Positions 5,955 through 6,012 of a stretch of DNA of 6,012 nt are shown piece after piece. The translations under genes and the position numbers were made by a program. The notes beneath the pieces are model-generated. The model worked only from the letters and a program-made list of their open reading frames with translations. It did not search any database and was not told the DNA's origin. The stretch is from Paenibacillus sp. Its GTDB lineage: Bacteria; Bacillota; Bacilli; Paenibacillales; Paenibacillaceae. Every line of letters starts with the position of its first letter. The stretch's first letter is position 1. The stretch lies in the NCBI GenBank assembly GCA_029256665.1, contig JAQSXN010000271.1:1-6012 (forward strand), read 5' to 3'.

Positions 5955-5970
5955 GACATGCTATAATGTC
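5955..5970 (+). promoter_or_regulatory. Extended -10 promoter inside a GACAT/ATGTC palindrome
   Basis: TGCTATAAT (5959-5967) is an ideal extended -10 element; no good -35 is seen. It lies within GACAT (5955-5959) and ATGTC (5966-5970), an inverted repeat that could be an operator. Transcription would start near 5974, about 20 bases before the next start codon, and would serve the gene at 5995. Confidence 0.55.
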
Positions 5971-5994
5971 TGATATATGGGGGAGGGAACATAT

Positions 5995-6012
5995 TTGCTG
6001 CCTAAGGTTAAC
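5995..6012 (+). CDS. ypfA: Start of a gene at the ypfA (PilZ, flagellar brake) position, cut by window edge
   Basis: Only six codons are visible: TTG start, then L-P-K-V-N. A strong GGGGGAGGG site lies at 5979-5987, about 7 bases upstream, and the promoter at 5955-5970 points to it. In B. subtilis the gene after ypeB is ypfA (MotI), a c-di-GMP-binding PilZ protein that slows the flagellar motor. The identity here rests on gene order and the short MLPKVN-type opening, so it is tentative. The start itself is well supported by the ribosome site. Confidence 0.5.

Noticed and set aside
1..6012. CRISPR array, tRNA or rRNA genes, insertion sequence with transposase, toxin-antitoxin or phage genes
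   Set aside because: No regular direct repeats, RNA gene motifs, transposase, integrase or defence gene signatures were seen; the window is a conserved core region.

Overview
The window looks like a chromosomal segment of an endospore-forming Firmicute, most likely Paenibacillaceae (Paenibacillus or Cohnella type). The basis is the moderately GC-rich coding sequence, strong purine-rich Shine-Dalgarno sites, use of TTG starts, and a gene order that is a shortened version of the Bacillus subtilis ypbH-gudB-ypdA-prsW-sleB-ypeB-ypfA neighbourhood. The genus is inferred, not proven.

Layout. On the minus strand, positions 1-698 hold the N-terminal part of a lipoprotein polysaccharide deacetylase (NodB fold), cut by the left edge, with its own promoter at 751-778. 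Everything else reads on the plus strand: a small membrane-anchored hypothetical protein (871-1197) closed by a strong intrinsic terminator (1214-1271); a repeat hairpin (1335-1383); a MecA/YpbH ClpC adaptor (1461-2075) closed by a terminator (2099-2137); NAD-type glutamate dehydrogenase GudB (2230-3471); the membrane protease PrsW (3488-4186); a 53-residue four-cysteine protein (4235-4396); a second copy of the repeat hairpin (4420-4491); the spore germination protein YpeB (4559-5914); and the first six codons of a downstream gene at the ypfA position (5995 onward). gudB, prsW and the four-cysteine gene probably form one transcript (gaps of 16 and 48 bases, no terminator). No gap without a gene exceeds 300 bases.

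Function. The conserved block mixes nitrogen metabolism (GudB), regulated proteolysis (the ClpC adaptor and PrsW) and spore germination (YpeB). The most interesting part is the leader of ypeB. There, a long hairpin covers the ribosome-binding site and start codon, and a very good match to a forespore sigma-G promoter lies inside it. The predicted sigma-G transcript starts downstream of the 5' arm and would escape the hairpin, while read-through from the gudB-prsW operon would carry it. This would be a simple compartment switch for translation. The second notable point is a dispersed hairpin repeat, present twice, each time between genes and upstream of a coding region. Also notable are the absence of sleB next to ypeB and the presence of a small CxxC/CxC protein in its place.
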